Assembly (NCBI GenBank): GCA_019594305.1
Contig: JAFDTZ010000097.1
Span: 1-8,387 of the forward strand
Reading direction: 5' to 3'
Length of the DNA: 8,387 nucleotides
From: Thermoplasmata archaeon
GTDB taxonomy: Archaea > Thermoplasmatota > Thermoplasmata > Halarchaeoplasmatales > Halarchaeoplasmataceae
Positions 1 through 6,165 of the stretch are shown in pieces. The number at the start of each line of letters is the position of its first letter. The first letter of the stretch is position 1. The notes beneath the pieces are model-generated. The model ran no database searches, was not told where the DNA came from, and saw only the letters and a program-made list of their open reading frames with translations. The position numbers were made by a program, and so were the translations under genes.

Positions 1-1
1 C

Positions 2-94
2 ATCGGGATTTTCACGAAAAGGATTCACGGTTAGTGAATTCTTTGAGCGTTTGGAATTACTAAGTTAGTGAGTAATTCCGAACTGAACCCCGAT
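2..94 (+). ncRNA. Candidate structured RNA, three-way junction, copy 1
   Basis: The unit can fold into a closed three-helix junction. Helix P1 pairs 2-10 with 86-94 (one A-C mismatch at 8/88). Helix P2 pairs 18-28 with 34-44 (11 bp, one G-U) around loop GGTTA. Helix P3 pairs 49-61 with 71-83 (13 bp, one U-G) around loop AAGTTAGTG. Single-stranded joints are 11-17, 45-48 and 84-85. On the + strand the irregular pairs are two G-U wobbles and one A-C; on the - strand they become one wobble and two mismatches, so + strand transcription is mildly favoured. It does not match tRNA, 5S, C/D or H/ACA RNA, or any riboswitch I know. No promoter is visible because the window starts here. It could also be a DNA element such as a protein-binding or replication site. 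Confidence 0.4.
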
Positions 95-111
95 CGCGGC
101 CCTCTTGTTGC

Positions 112-204
112 ATCGGGATTTTCACGAAAAGGATTCACGGTTAGTGAATTCTTTGAGCGTTTGGAATTACTAAGTTAGTGAGTAATTCCGAACTGAACCC
201 CGAT
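112..204 (+). ncRNA. Candidate structured RNA, three-way junction, copy 2
   Basis: This copy is identical to 2-94 over the whole folded part, so it has the same three helices: 112-120 with 196-204, 128-138 with 144-154, and 159-171 with 181-193. The only substitution between units (206) lies just outside the closing helix. It is followed by CCCTCTT, a weak 4-bp hairpin (210-213 with 220-223) and a T-run at 251-255. The thioredoxin start is about 170 bases downstream, so this could be either the last of several small RNA genes or part of a tandem 5' leader element for that gene. Confidence 0.4.
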
Positions 205-216
205 CACGGCCCTCTT

Positions 217-306
217 TCAAGGGACGTAAGGGATTAAGCTTGGTTGTTGATTTTTCCTTATGTATTATACGGAAATCCTTTCCCCTTTAACAGCATTTTA
301 ACACAG
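217..306. other. Non-coding stretch between the repeats and the trx promoter
   Basis: I see no credible gene here. The stretch is AT-rich and pyrimidine-rich on the + strand. It holds a T-run (TTTTTCCTT, 251-259) that could end a transcript coming out of the repeats, and a loose TATA-like TGTATTATAC at 261-270. No strong stem-loop is seen. Confidence 0.5.
251..259 (+). terminator. Possible T-run terminator after the repeat RNAs
   Basis: TTTTTCCTT lies about 47 bases after the end of the second folded unit. Archaeal RNA polymerase can terminate at T-runs without a hairpin. The run is short, so this is weak, and it matters mainly for deciding whether the repeats are separate RNAs or a leader of the thioredoxin mRNA. 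Confidence 0.25.
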
Positions 307-307
307 G

Positions 308-320
308 AAAAGTTTATTTA
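308..320 (+). promoter_or_regulatory. TATA-like element upstream of thioredoxin (distal)
   Basis: AAAAGTTTATTTA has a purine-rich part resembling BRE followed by TTTATTTA (313-320). With the usual archaeal spacing of about 26 bases, transcription would start near 342. That leaves a leader of about 30 nt containing the Shine-Dalgarno at 360-365. Confidence 0.4.
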
Positions 321-341
321 CAACTTGCCAATACGTTTATG

Positions 342-350
342 TTATATAAA
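342..350 (+). promoter_or_regulatory. TATA-like element upstream of thioredoxin (proximal)
   Basis: TTATATAAA is a better match to the archaeal TATA consensus than the distal element. A start 26 bases beyond its centre falls at about 372, the ATG of thioredoxin, which would give a leaderless mRNA. Either this or the 308-320 element, or both, may be used. Confidence 0.4.
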
Positions 351-359
351 TGCAAAACC

Positions 360-365
360 AAGGTG
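360..365 (+). promoter_or_regulatory. Shine-Dalgarno that decides the thioredoxin start
   Basis: AAGGTG lies 6 bases before the ATG at 372 and fits the archaeal anti-Shine-Dalgarno. No such site precedes the in-frame ATG at 339, so the shorter 111-residue protein is preferred. Confidence 0.6.
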
Positions 366-371
366 TATAAA

Positions 372-707
372 ATGGAAGAAGAATGGCCCGACAAACCGGT
401 AAAGGTAAGTGATGAGAATATGGACGAATTTGTGAATAAGTACCAAACGACAGTCATAGACTTTTGGGCGTCATGGTGCGGCCCGTGTAAAATGGTAGAA
501 CCCGTTCTTGAACAATTGGCTAAAGAGATGCAGGGAAAGGTAGCATTCGGGAAGTTAAACGTCGATGAGAACAAGAACACCAGCGGTGCCTTCGGTATCA
601 GCTCGATACCCACATTGGTGATATTCAAGGACGGAAAAGAGGCAGACCGCATCATGGGCGCTTTACCAAAAAAAGATTTGAAGAGTGAATTGGAAAAATT
701 CATCTGA
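372..707 (+). CDS. trx: Thioredoxin
   Basis: This is a small cytoplasmic dithiol-disulfide oxidoreductase that reduces protein disulfides, with electrons normally supplied by a thioredoxin reductase (none in the window). The 111-residue protein shows the full thioredoxin fold pattern: FWASWCGPCK at 31-40 with active-site cysteines 36 and 39, and the cis-proline segment SSIPTL with Pro80. Length and the classical WCGPC motif match ordinary thioredoxin rather than a glutaredoxin-like or DsbA-like protein. An in-frame ATG at 339 would add 11 residues (MLYKCKTKVYK), but it lies in the promoter region, lacks a Shine-Dalgarno, and adds a tail not typical of the family. A 52-base gap separates it from gap on the same strand, so co-transcription is possible but not shown. 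Confidence 0.93.
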   Translation: MEEEWPDKPVKVSDENMDEFVNKYQTTVIDFWASWCGPCKMVEPVLEQLAKEMQGKVAFGKLNVDENKNTSGAFGISSIPTLVIFKDGKEADRIMGALPKKDLKSELEKFI

Positions 708-759
708 CCGTAATATTCTTATTAAGCAATCCGTTTCCTACCATTCAGGGGAATAAAAA

Positions 760-1767
760 ATGTCGGTAAAAGTAGGAATAAACGGATATGGAACCGTGGG
801 CAAGAGGATAGCCGATGCTGTGAACCAGCAGGACGATATGGAAGTAATCGGCGTTGCTAAAAGAAGTCCCACCTATGAGGCAGAGATGGCGAACGAACTG
901 GGGTATCCTTTTTACGCTGCATCAAAGGATTATCTCGATGCCTTTAAGGAAAAAAGGATCTACGTTGCAGGAATGCTAGACGACCTTTTGAAGGCTGCGG
1001 ATATAATAGTCGACTGCACCCCGAAAAAGGCAGGTTACAAACCGGTATACGAAAAGGCGGGAGTAAAGGCCATCTGGCAGGGCGGAGAAAAACACGAGCT
1101 TACAGGTCTGTCCTTCAATTCCATGGCCAATTACAGCGAAGCCTACGGGGCGGATTACGTAAGGGTGGTTTCATGTAATACCACCGGTCTGCTCAGAACA
1201 CTGTATCCAATACACAAAAACTTGGGTATGGAAAGAGTTACAGCGGTGATGATAAGAAGAAGTGCGGACCCATGGGACACAAAGAGAGGACCTATCAATT
1301 CCATCAATCCCGTACTGAATATACCATCACATCACGGCCCTGATGTACAGAGCGTTGTTCCCGAAATCAACATACAAACTACTGCCGTTAAAGTACCGAC
1401 TACGCTGATGCATCTTCATAGTGTGATAGTCGATTTGAAGGAAGATGTCAGTACCAAACATATACTAAACCTATGGAAGAATACGCCCAGGGTAAGATTT
1501 TTCGAAGCGTCCCAGGGTGTTGATTCTACTGCAAAGATAATGGAGTGGGCCAAGGACAGGGGGAATCTCAGAGGCGATCTGAACGAAATTGCCATATGGA
1601 AGGACGGTACCCAGGTAAAGGAAGGTACCCTTTATTACTACCAGGCGATACACCAGGAAAGCGATATAGTTCCCGAGAACATCGATGCCATCAGAGCCAT
1701 GACCGAGATGGAAGAGGACAATATGAAGAGTATAGAGGCCACGAATGCGGCCCTGGGAATAGAGTAG
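760..1767 (+). CDS. gap: Archaeal type II glyceraldehyde-3-phosphate dehydrogenase (phosphorylating)
   Basis: It interconverts glyceraldehyde 3-phosphate and 1,3-bisphosphoglycerate with NAD(P) and inorganic phosphate. In many archaea this enzyme serves mainly gluconeogenesis. The 335-residue length matches the family. The N-terminal Rossmann motif is INGYGTVGKR (7-16). The catalytic cysteine is Cys139 in SCNTTGLLRT, typical of the archaeal class and unlike the bacterial SCTTN form. The segment HHGPDV (191-196) is also typical. The start is supported by AGGGGA at 747-752, 7 bases before the ATG. An AT-rich TATTCTTATTAAG at about 714-726 might be a separate promoter, but this is weak. The stop is 10 bases before purB, so the two are almost certainly co-transcribed. 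Confidence 0.97.
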   Translation: MSVKVGINGYGTVGKRIADAVNQQDDMEVIGVAKRSPTYEAEMANELGYPFYAASKDYLDAFKEKRIYVAGMLDDLLKAADIIVDCTPKKAGYKPVYEKAGVKAIWQGGEKHELTGLSFNSMANYSEAYGADYVRVVSCNTTGLLRTLYPIHKNLGMERVTAVMIRRSADPWDTKRGPINSINPVLNIPSHHGPDVQSVVPEINIQTTAVKVPTTLMHLHSVIVDLKEDVSTKHILNLWKNTPRVRFFEASQGVDSTAKIMEWAKDRGNLRGDLNEIAIWKDGTQVKEGTLYYYQAIHQESDIVPENIDAIRAMTEMEEDNMKSIEATNAALGIE

Positions 1768-1777
1768 AGGTTCGTAC

Positions 1778-3115
1778 ATGTCCCTATGCCCCCTTGACTA
1801 CAGATACGGTCGCCCCGAGATGAAGAATGTATTTGGTAAGAAAAGATATACACAAAGATTACTGGACGCGGAAGCCGCACTGGCAAGGGCTCATGCACAA
1901 CTGGGAAATATCCCACAGGAAGCCGCCGATACAATCACTGAAAAGGCTAACGTTGATATCGTTGACTGGCGTGAGGTCGAGCGGGTGGAAAGAGAGGATA
2001 CCAAACACGATATAATGGCTCTGGTAAAGGTACTGGGATGCCATTGTGGTGATGCCGAGGGACACATACATCTGGGTGCCACTTCCAACGATATAATCGA
2101 TACCGCAACGGCACTGCAGATCCGGGATGGTCTTGATATCATAGAAAGGGACCTTGATTCCTTGAAGGAAGCATTCAAGGAACGTGCAAAAGAACATCGT
2201 GATACCATAATGGTGGGACGTACCCATGCACAACATGGTATCCCCATAACCTTCGGGCTTAAACTCGCCGTTTATCTCAACGAGATCAACCGGCATATAG
2301 CGCGTATCCGAGAAGGTAAGAAACGTTACGTCGCGGGGAAAATGAGCGGAGCTGTCGGCACCGGTGCTTCCTTCGGAGAGAACGCCGAGAAGATACAGCA
2401 ACTGGTGATGGAAGACCTGGGTATCGGTTACGAGGAGGCGAGCGGACAGATAGTCGGAAGAGATAGACACATCGAGCTGATGTGCCTCATGGCCAATATA
2501 TCCACCACCCTGCAAAGATTTGCCACGGAGATCAGAAATCTTCAACGTCCCGAGATAATGGAGGCGGCCGAGGCCTTCGAAATCGAGAAGCAGGTGGGAA
2601 GTTCCACCATGGCACACAAGAAGAATCCCATAACCGCGGAGAACATCTGTGGTCTCGCCAGGACGCTGAGAGGTTTTGTGGTTCCCTCTTTCGACAACAA
2701 TATCCTGTGGCACGAACGCGATCTTACTAATTCGTCCTCGGAGCGTATCACCCTGCCCCACATGTTCGTACTTCTGGATGATATTCTGGTAAAAAGTGAG
2801 ACACTGGTCAGGAACCTGGAAGTATTTCCTGAGAACATGAAACGTAATCTCGAGCTCGGCAAGGGGCTCATCATGGGGGAGGCCGTGATGATACACCTCT
2901 CCGGCAAGGGAATGAGCAGGCAGGAGGCACACGAACGGATAAGAAAGGCGTCCATGAAGGCCCGGGCCCAGGACCGCTGGCTCAAGGAAGTGCTCATGGA
3001 GGACGAGAAAATAATGGCCGTATTGACCGAGGACGAACTGGACGAGGTCATGGATCCCGAAAGATACATCGGAAGGTCAAGGGAGATAGTGGACGAGGTA
3101 TATGAACGGGTATGA
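1778..3115 (+). CDS. purB: Adenylosuccinate lyase
   Basis: This cytoplasmic enzyme catalyses two fumarate-releasing steps of purine synthesis: SAICAR to AICAR, and adenylosuccinate to AMP. The 445-residue protein belongs to the fumarase/aspartase superfamily. The family signature is GSSTMAHKKNP at 274-284, with the mobile-loop catalytic serine at 275 or 276. HLGATSND (98-105) and GRTHAQHG (147-154, His150) supply the other conserved active-site segments. The N-terminus, with PLDYRYG at 5-11, matches archaeal and bacterial PurB of the short class. The start ATG follows AGAGG (1766-1770), which overlaps the gap stop codon, at 7-base spacing. The last 14 bases overlap the next gene. Nothing is missing or truncated. 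Confidence 0.97.
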   Translation: MSLCPLDYRYGRPEMKNVFGKKRYTQRLLDAEAALARAHAQLGNIPQEAADTITEKANVDIVDWREVERVEREDTKHDIMALVKVLGCHCGDAEGHIHLGATSNDIIDTATALQIRDGLDIIERDLDSLKEAFKERAKEHRDTIMVGRTHAQHGIPITFGLKLAVYLNEINRHIARIREGKKRYVAGKMSGAVGTGASFGENAEKIQQLVMEDLGIGYEEASGQIVGRDRHIELMCLMANISTTLQRFATEIRNLQRPEIMEAAEAFEIEKQVGSSTMAHKKNPITAENICGLARTLRGFVVPSFDNNILWHERDLTNSSSERITLPHMFVLLDDILVKSETLVRNLEVFPENMKRNLELGKGLIMGEAVMIHLSGKGMSRQEAHERIRKASMKARAQDRWLKEVLMEDEKIMAVLTEDELDEVMDPERYIGRSREIVDEVYERV

Positions 3116-3767
3116 AAAAACCATAAGATACTGGGATGATGTGTTCAGTGAGTACCGTTCGGATTTCAAAATAGAAGAAAACCTTCCGTACGAATGGATG
3201 GAGGATGCTCTAGACTGGATGATCGAGCCCGGAGATAGGGTGATAGATTTCGGCTGCGGTACGGGTAAATTGCTATTGAGATGTGCCGTAAAGGGCGCTT
3301 CCTTTCTGAAAGGTATTGATATCAGCTCGGCCTCCGTGGAATTGTGCGAAAAAAATGCAGTTGATTGTGGTATACCGTACAGCTTCATCCAGGGCGACGT
3401 GGAAAGTATGAAAGATATACCGGAAGACCACTTTGACTCAGGCATATTATTCAACATAATAGATAACATCCTTCCGAAGGATTCATACGAATTACTGAGA
3501 AATTTTAAACGTGTACTGAAGCCGGGTGCGAGGGTGATCGTAAAATTAAACCGCTATTACCCTAAGGATGTATACCTAAAAGAAGGTGCAGTCGAGATAT
3601 CGGACTCGCTGTTCCTTGAGAAAAACGGGCTTTACATTTGGAATCTCACCGATGAACAGGTAGGGTTACTGTTGGAAGAATATTTTGACCTATATCAGGA
3701 AAAACGCGTCTATTACACAGATGACTCTGAACACTACAACCGGCTCTACTATGCGGTGAACAGATGA
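3102..3767 (+). CDS. Class I SAM-dependent methyltransferase, substrate unknown
   Basis: This 221-residue protein has a seven-strand class I methyltransferase core. Motif I is VIDFGCGTGK at 47-56, which binds S-adenosylmethionine. The acidic ribose-binding residue is Asp73 in GIDISSASVE, and GDVESM at 98-103 fits the adenine-contacting loop. RVLKPGARVIVKL (137-149) is the usual post-motif III turn and strand. The rest (tyrosine-rich C-terminus, FDLYQEKRVYYTDD) does not identify a substrate; a small molecule, rRNA/tRNA or protein target are all possible. The start overlaps the purB end by 14 bases, with GAGGT at 3095-3099 only 2 bases before the ATG, so initiation is probably coupled to purB translation. 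Its stop overlaps the next start as ATGA. Confidence 0.88.
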   Translation: MNGYEKTIRYWDDVFSEYRSDFKIEENLPYEWMEDALDWMIEPGDRVIDFGCGTGKLLLRCAVKGASFLKGIDISSASVELCEKNAVDCGIPYSFIQGDVESMKDIPEDHFDSGILFNIIDNILPKDSYELLRNFKRVLKPGARVIVKLNRYYPKDVYLKEGAVEISDSLFLEKNGLYIWNLTDEQVGLLLEEYFDLYQEKRVYYTDDSEHYNRLYYAVNR

Positions 3768-4375
3768 GCGATCTGATATCCACACTTTACGGGGGTGTCG
3801 AGTTCGATGGTTTTACGCTAAAAATTGGAGAACTAAAGGAGGGCAGGATCATGGGACACCGATATGCCAGTCTTTATGTGGTATCGAAAGAACATAAATC
3901 GTTTCTTATGGTACTGGGTATATACGAAGGTAAACCGCCCTACTACCTGCCGTGGATCGAATGGTTTTCCATCGACCCGTCCGCATTGGCAGACAAATTT
4001 TTCGGCTCCGAAGTTGAGAAAGACCTGCTCGAGCTATGTGCTTCGAAATTGCCCGAAGGTGGTAAGTTGTTCGTAGAATACTCCGAGGATGAGGAGACCG
4101 GAAAAGAGCTTAACTTCGGGGTACCCCCGCCCGTAACGCGCATGGGTTTTTTGATGCTGTACCGTGGATTCACATGGTTCAAGGATTGGTACTTTCCCGA
4201 GGGTTTCAACGAAGGCGGGCAGAAGTTGCAGGGGGAGAGGCCATTGGACCGGGAAAGGCGTGATGTCCACATGGAAGACATACGTCGGGAATTGGTGAAT
4301 TTCATCGATGCAAATGACGATATACCCGAAGAGATATTGAAACGTTGCGAAGTGATATTGACTGATAAACCGTAA
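3764..4375 (+). CDS. DUF1122-like conserved hypothetical protein
   Basis: I think this 203-residue protein belongs to the DUF1122 family of archaeal and bacterial proteins with no assigned function. That is recognition from memory, based on the segment around FGVPPPVTRMGFLML (about 118-132) and the following FTWFKDWYFPEGFNEGGQK (135-153), which is dense in aromatic residues and glycine and looks like a functional centre. There is no signal peptide and no membrane segment, so it is probably cytoplasmic. The C-terminal 50 residues are charged and likely helical (RRDVHMEDIRRELVNFI). It overlaps the methyltransferase by 4 bases (ATGA), indicating coupled translation and perhaps a shared task. The alternating strand-like N-terminal half with a LFVEY strand loosely recalls acyltransferase folds, but no diagnostic motif was found. 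Confidence 0.7.
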   Translation: MSDLISTLYGGVEFDGFTLKIGELKEGRIMGHRYASLYVVSKEHKSFLMVLGIYEGKPPYYLPWIEWFSIDPSALADKFFGSEVEKDLLELCASKLPEGGKLFVEYSEDEETGKELNFGVPPPVTRMGFLMLYRGFTWFKDWYFPEGFNEGGQKLQGERPLDRERRDVHMEDIRRELVNFIDANDDIPEEILKRCEVILTDKP

Positions 4376-4379
4376 TATG

Positions 4380-4401
4380 TTTTTAATCTCCTATTTCCTT
4401 T
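4380..4401 (+). terminator. T-rich terminator of the gap-purB operon
   Basis: TTTTT (4380-4384) followed by CTCCTATTTCCTTT lies 5 bases after the last stop codon, in the 51-base gap between convergent genes. There is no GC-rich hairpin, as is normal for archaeal T-run termination. On the opposite strand only a weak ATTATTTT-type run follows the phosphoesterase stop, so readthrough from that side is possible. Confidence 0.5.
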
Positions 4402-4426
4402 AATATGTTCAAAATAATGTAAATGC

Positions 4427-5104
4427 TCAAGGCACGACCTTACCTTCCCGCAATATCCTGACTGCCCTGGAAGGCAGGCCCGCGTTCTTCATCTTCTCCA
4501 CGGTGGTGTCTATGTCGTATCCCACCCGATCGAAGTACAGTTCCTCATCTTCGAAAAATGCGTAAGCACCCCTCCAATCACCGTCCCTGGGTTGACCCAG
4601 GCTGCCGGGGTTGATATATCGCCTACCTTTTACATGCCTATCCATGGGTATATGGGTGTGGCCAATGAACACAACAGATTCTTCAAGATCGTTGAATACG
4701 TCGAACACTTCAACGGGTGTATCGGGCCTAAGATACCCGAAAAGATCGCCCCGGGATGCATGGGTTATGAACGTGTTTTTTGTACTCGCCCCGATGGGTA
4801 ACGAACCCAAATATTCGACGTTCTCGGTAGACATTACTTTAGAGGTATACTTTCTGACCTCTTGTGAAAGCTCCTTTATCTCGTAACTGCATCCGCAGTC
4901 CATACCGAAGGATACCGCGTTATCGTGGTTGCCGCGTACCGTAACGTCAGCTTTACATTTCAAAAGGCTTACACATTCCTCCGGCGAAGGGCCGTAATCC
5001 ACCAGGTCGCCCATACAAAAAATTACGTTCCAGCTCTCCACCGATAAAACCTTTTCAAGGGCTTCAAGATTGCCGTGTATATCCGATATCAGTAGGGTTT
5101 TCAT
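4427..5104 (-). CDS. Calcineurin-like metallophosphoesterase (YfcE/MJ0936-like family)
   Basis: This 225-residue cytoplasmic protein is a two-metal phosphoesterase that should hydrolyse phosphomonoesters or phosphodiesters; the natural substrate is unknown. All metal ligands are present in order: Asp8 and His10 in SDIHGN, Asp33 in GDLVDYGP, Asn59-His60 in GNHD, His115 in THAS, and His149/His151 in GHTH. The ending GLPSRAVRILREGK is common in this single-domain group. Its ATG overlaps the acr3 stop by 4 bases, so it is the third gene of the ars operon and is likely translated by coupling. Cysteines 70 and 72 (DCGCS) form a CxC; I recall similar cysteines in relatives without arsenic genes, so this is not evidence for arsenic binding. 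Its role in the operon is open. Confidence 0.93.
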   Translation of the reverse strand: MKTLLISDIHGNLEALEKVLSVESWNVIFCMGDLVDYGPSPEECVSLLKCKADVTVRGNHDNAVSFGMDCGCSYEIKELSQEVRKYTSKVMSTENVEYLGSLPIGASTKNTFITHASRGDLFGYLRPDTPVEVFDVFNDLEESVVFIGHTHIPMDRHVKGRRYINPGSLGQPRDGDWRGAYAFFEDEELYFDRVGYDIDTTVEKMKNAGLPSRAVRILREGKVVP

Positions 5105-6165
5105 CCGATCAACCCCGTCTCGCCCGACTGGGGGAACCAGTGTCGCGTACGTTTACAGAAGTAAACCAGGGACAGCATGACCGGCACCTCTATGAGAACT
5201 CCCACTACCGTCGCCAGGGCAGCTCCCGAGTCTATACCGTAGAGCATGGCGGCTACGGCGATGGCAACCTCGAAGTGATTGGACGCCCCTATCTGTGCCG
5301 ACGGAGCGGCGTCTTCGTAGGGAAGGCCGATGAACTTTGCGAGTCCGTAGGTAATGAAGAATATCAGCATCACCTGTATGTAGAGTGGCAGTGCTATCAT
5401 GCCTATTATGGCGGGCTGTTCAAGTATCACCTTTCCCTGGAAAGAGAAGAGCAGGATCAAGGTGAGGAGTAGTGCGGTCATGGAGATGTACTTGAGGGAG
5501 GGTGCGAACTGTGTTTCGAACCACCGCATCCCCTTCTTTCTGATTAGCCTGTCCCTTGATATATAACCCACAAGAAGTGGAAGTCCGATGTATATACCTA
5601 TGGAGAAGAAAATGGTCTGCCAGGCTACGGGCATATCGGCTATACCCAACAGGAAACCCGCAAGCAAACCGTAGAGTATCAGCATGGTGAGGCTGTTGAT
5701 TGCCACCATGACCAGCGTATGCCCCATGTTGCCCTTGGATAGATAACTCCACACCAGAACCATGGCCGTGCACGGTGCGACACCCAACAGTATCATTCCC
5801 GCGATGTACTGGTCGGCCATGTCCGGCGTCAAGTAAGGCACCCATACGTACCTCATGAAGAATATTGCCAGCAAGGCCATGGTGAAGGGTTTTATGCCCC
5901 AGTTAACGATGAGTGTAAGGGCCACTGGTTTCGGGGTCTTCCCGGCCTTCACAACGGACCTGAAATCGATGTTCACCATTATCGGGTAGATCATGAAGAA
6001 CAACGCCACCGCAATGGGCAGGGAAACGTTGTAGTATTCCATCTCACCAAGCCAGCGGCCTATTGCCGGAAAGAAATGGCCCATGGCTATACCTATCAAT
6101 ATGCATAAGCCCACCCAAACCGTAAGATACTTCTCGAAAAACTGCAGTTTGTGTTCATTGGTCAT
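5101..6165 (-). CDS. acr3: Arsenite efflux permease Acr3
   Basis: This integral membrane carrier exports arsenite, driven by the proton-motive force. The 354-residue protein shows about ten hydrophobic segments, as expected for the family. The key residues are seen: Cys132 in GVAPCTAMVLVWS, the segment GASNHFEVAIA (293-303) and Glu326 in GVLIEVPVM. An upstream in-frame ATG at 6204 would add 13 residues (MPANWEIPWRNAL) and overlap arsR by 50 bases. The ATG at 6165 is preferred because GGAGGA lies 8 bases before it and the protein then begins like other Acr3 proteins. It overlaps the end of arsR by 11 bases and the phosphoesterase start by 4, so all three form one translationally coupled operon. 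There is no ArsA ATPase or ArsC reductase in the window. Confidence 0.95.
   Translation of the reverse strand: MTNEHKLQFFEKYLTVWVGLCILIGIAMGHFFPAIGRWLGEMEYYNVSLPIAVALFFMIYPIMVNIDFRSVVKAGKTPKPVALTLIVNWGIKPFTMALLAIFFMRYVWVPYLTPDMADQYIAGMILLGVAPCTAMVLVWSYLSKGNMGHTLVMVAINSLTMLILYGLLAGFLLGIADMPVAWQTIFFSIGIYIGLPLLVGYISRDRLIRKKGMRWFETQFAPSLKYISMTALLLTLILLFSFQGKVILEQPAIIGMIALPLYIQVMLIFFITYGLAKFIGLPYEDAAPSAQIGASNHFEVAIAVAAMLYGIDSGAALATVVGVLIEVPVMLSLVYFCKRTRHWFPQSGETGLIG

Larger units (their letters stand above)
1..216. repeat. Tandem direct repeat, 110-bp period, two units visible
   Basis: Bases 1-106 recur at 111-216 with a single difference (G at 96, A at 206). The first unit ends with a 4-base linker (GTTG, 107-110), after which the next unit starts at once. 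A 110-base period is not a multiple of three, so this is not a protein repeat. Because the window begins exactly at a unit start, further copies may lie upstream, or a contig may have broken in the array. Each unit contains nested inverted repeats that survive unchanged in both copies. The near-identity means recent duplication or ongoing homogenisation. Confidence 0.97.

Noticed and set aside
9..20. Small hairpin TTTT-CACG-AAAA in the first junction strand
   Set aside because: It has only four A-T pairs and competes with the stronger P1 and P2 helices.
1..216. CRISPR array or tRNA/5S rRNA genes at the repeats
   Set aside because: The period is 110 bases with no variable spacers, and the 93-nt fold has three helices without a cloverleaf, anticodon arm or 5S motifs.
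760..1767. GAPDH as part of the arsenic detoxification pair with ArsJ (1-arseno-3-phosphoglycerate export)
   Set aside because: There is no arsJ, the gene lies in a separate convergent operon with purB, and it is the ordinary archaeal housekeeping form.
1859..2932. Long minus-strand open frame (357 codons) opposite purB
   Set aside because: It mirrors a fully conserved purB reading frame, has no family motifs, and its composition is that expected of an antisense shadow.
5420..5845. Minus-strand open frame of 141 codons inside acr3
   Set aside because: It lies in another frame of a well-conserved membrane protein and is rich in His/Gly, as antiframe translations of acr3 are.
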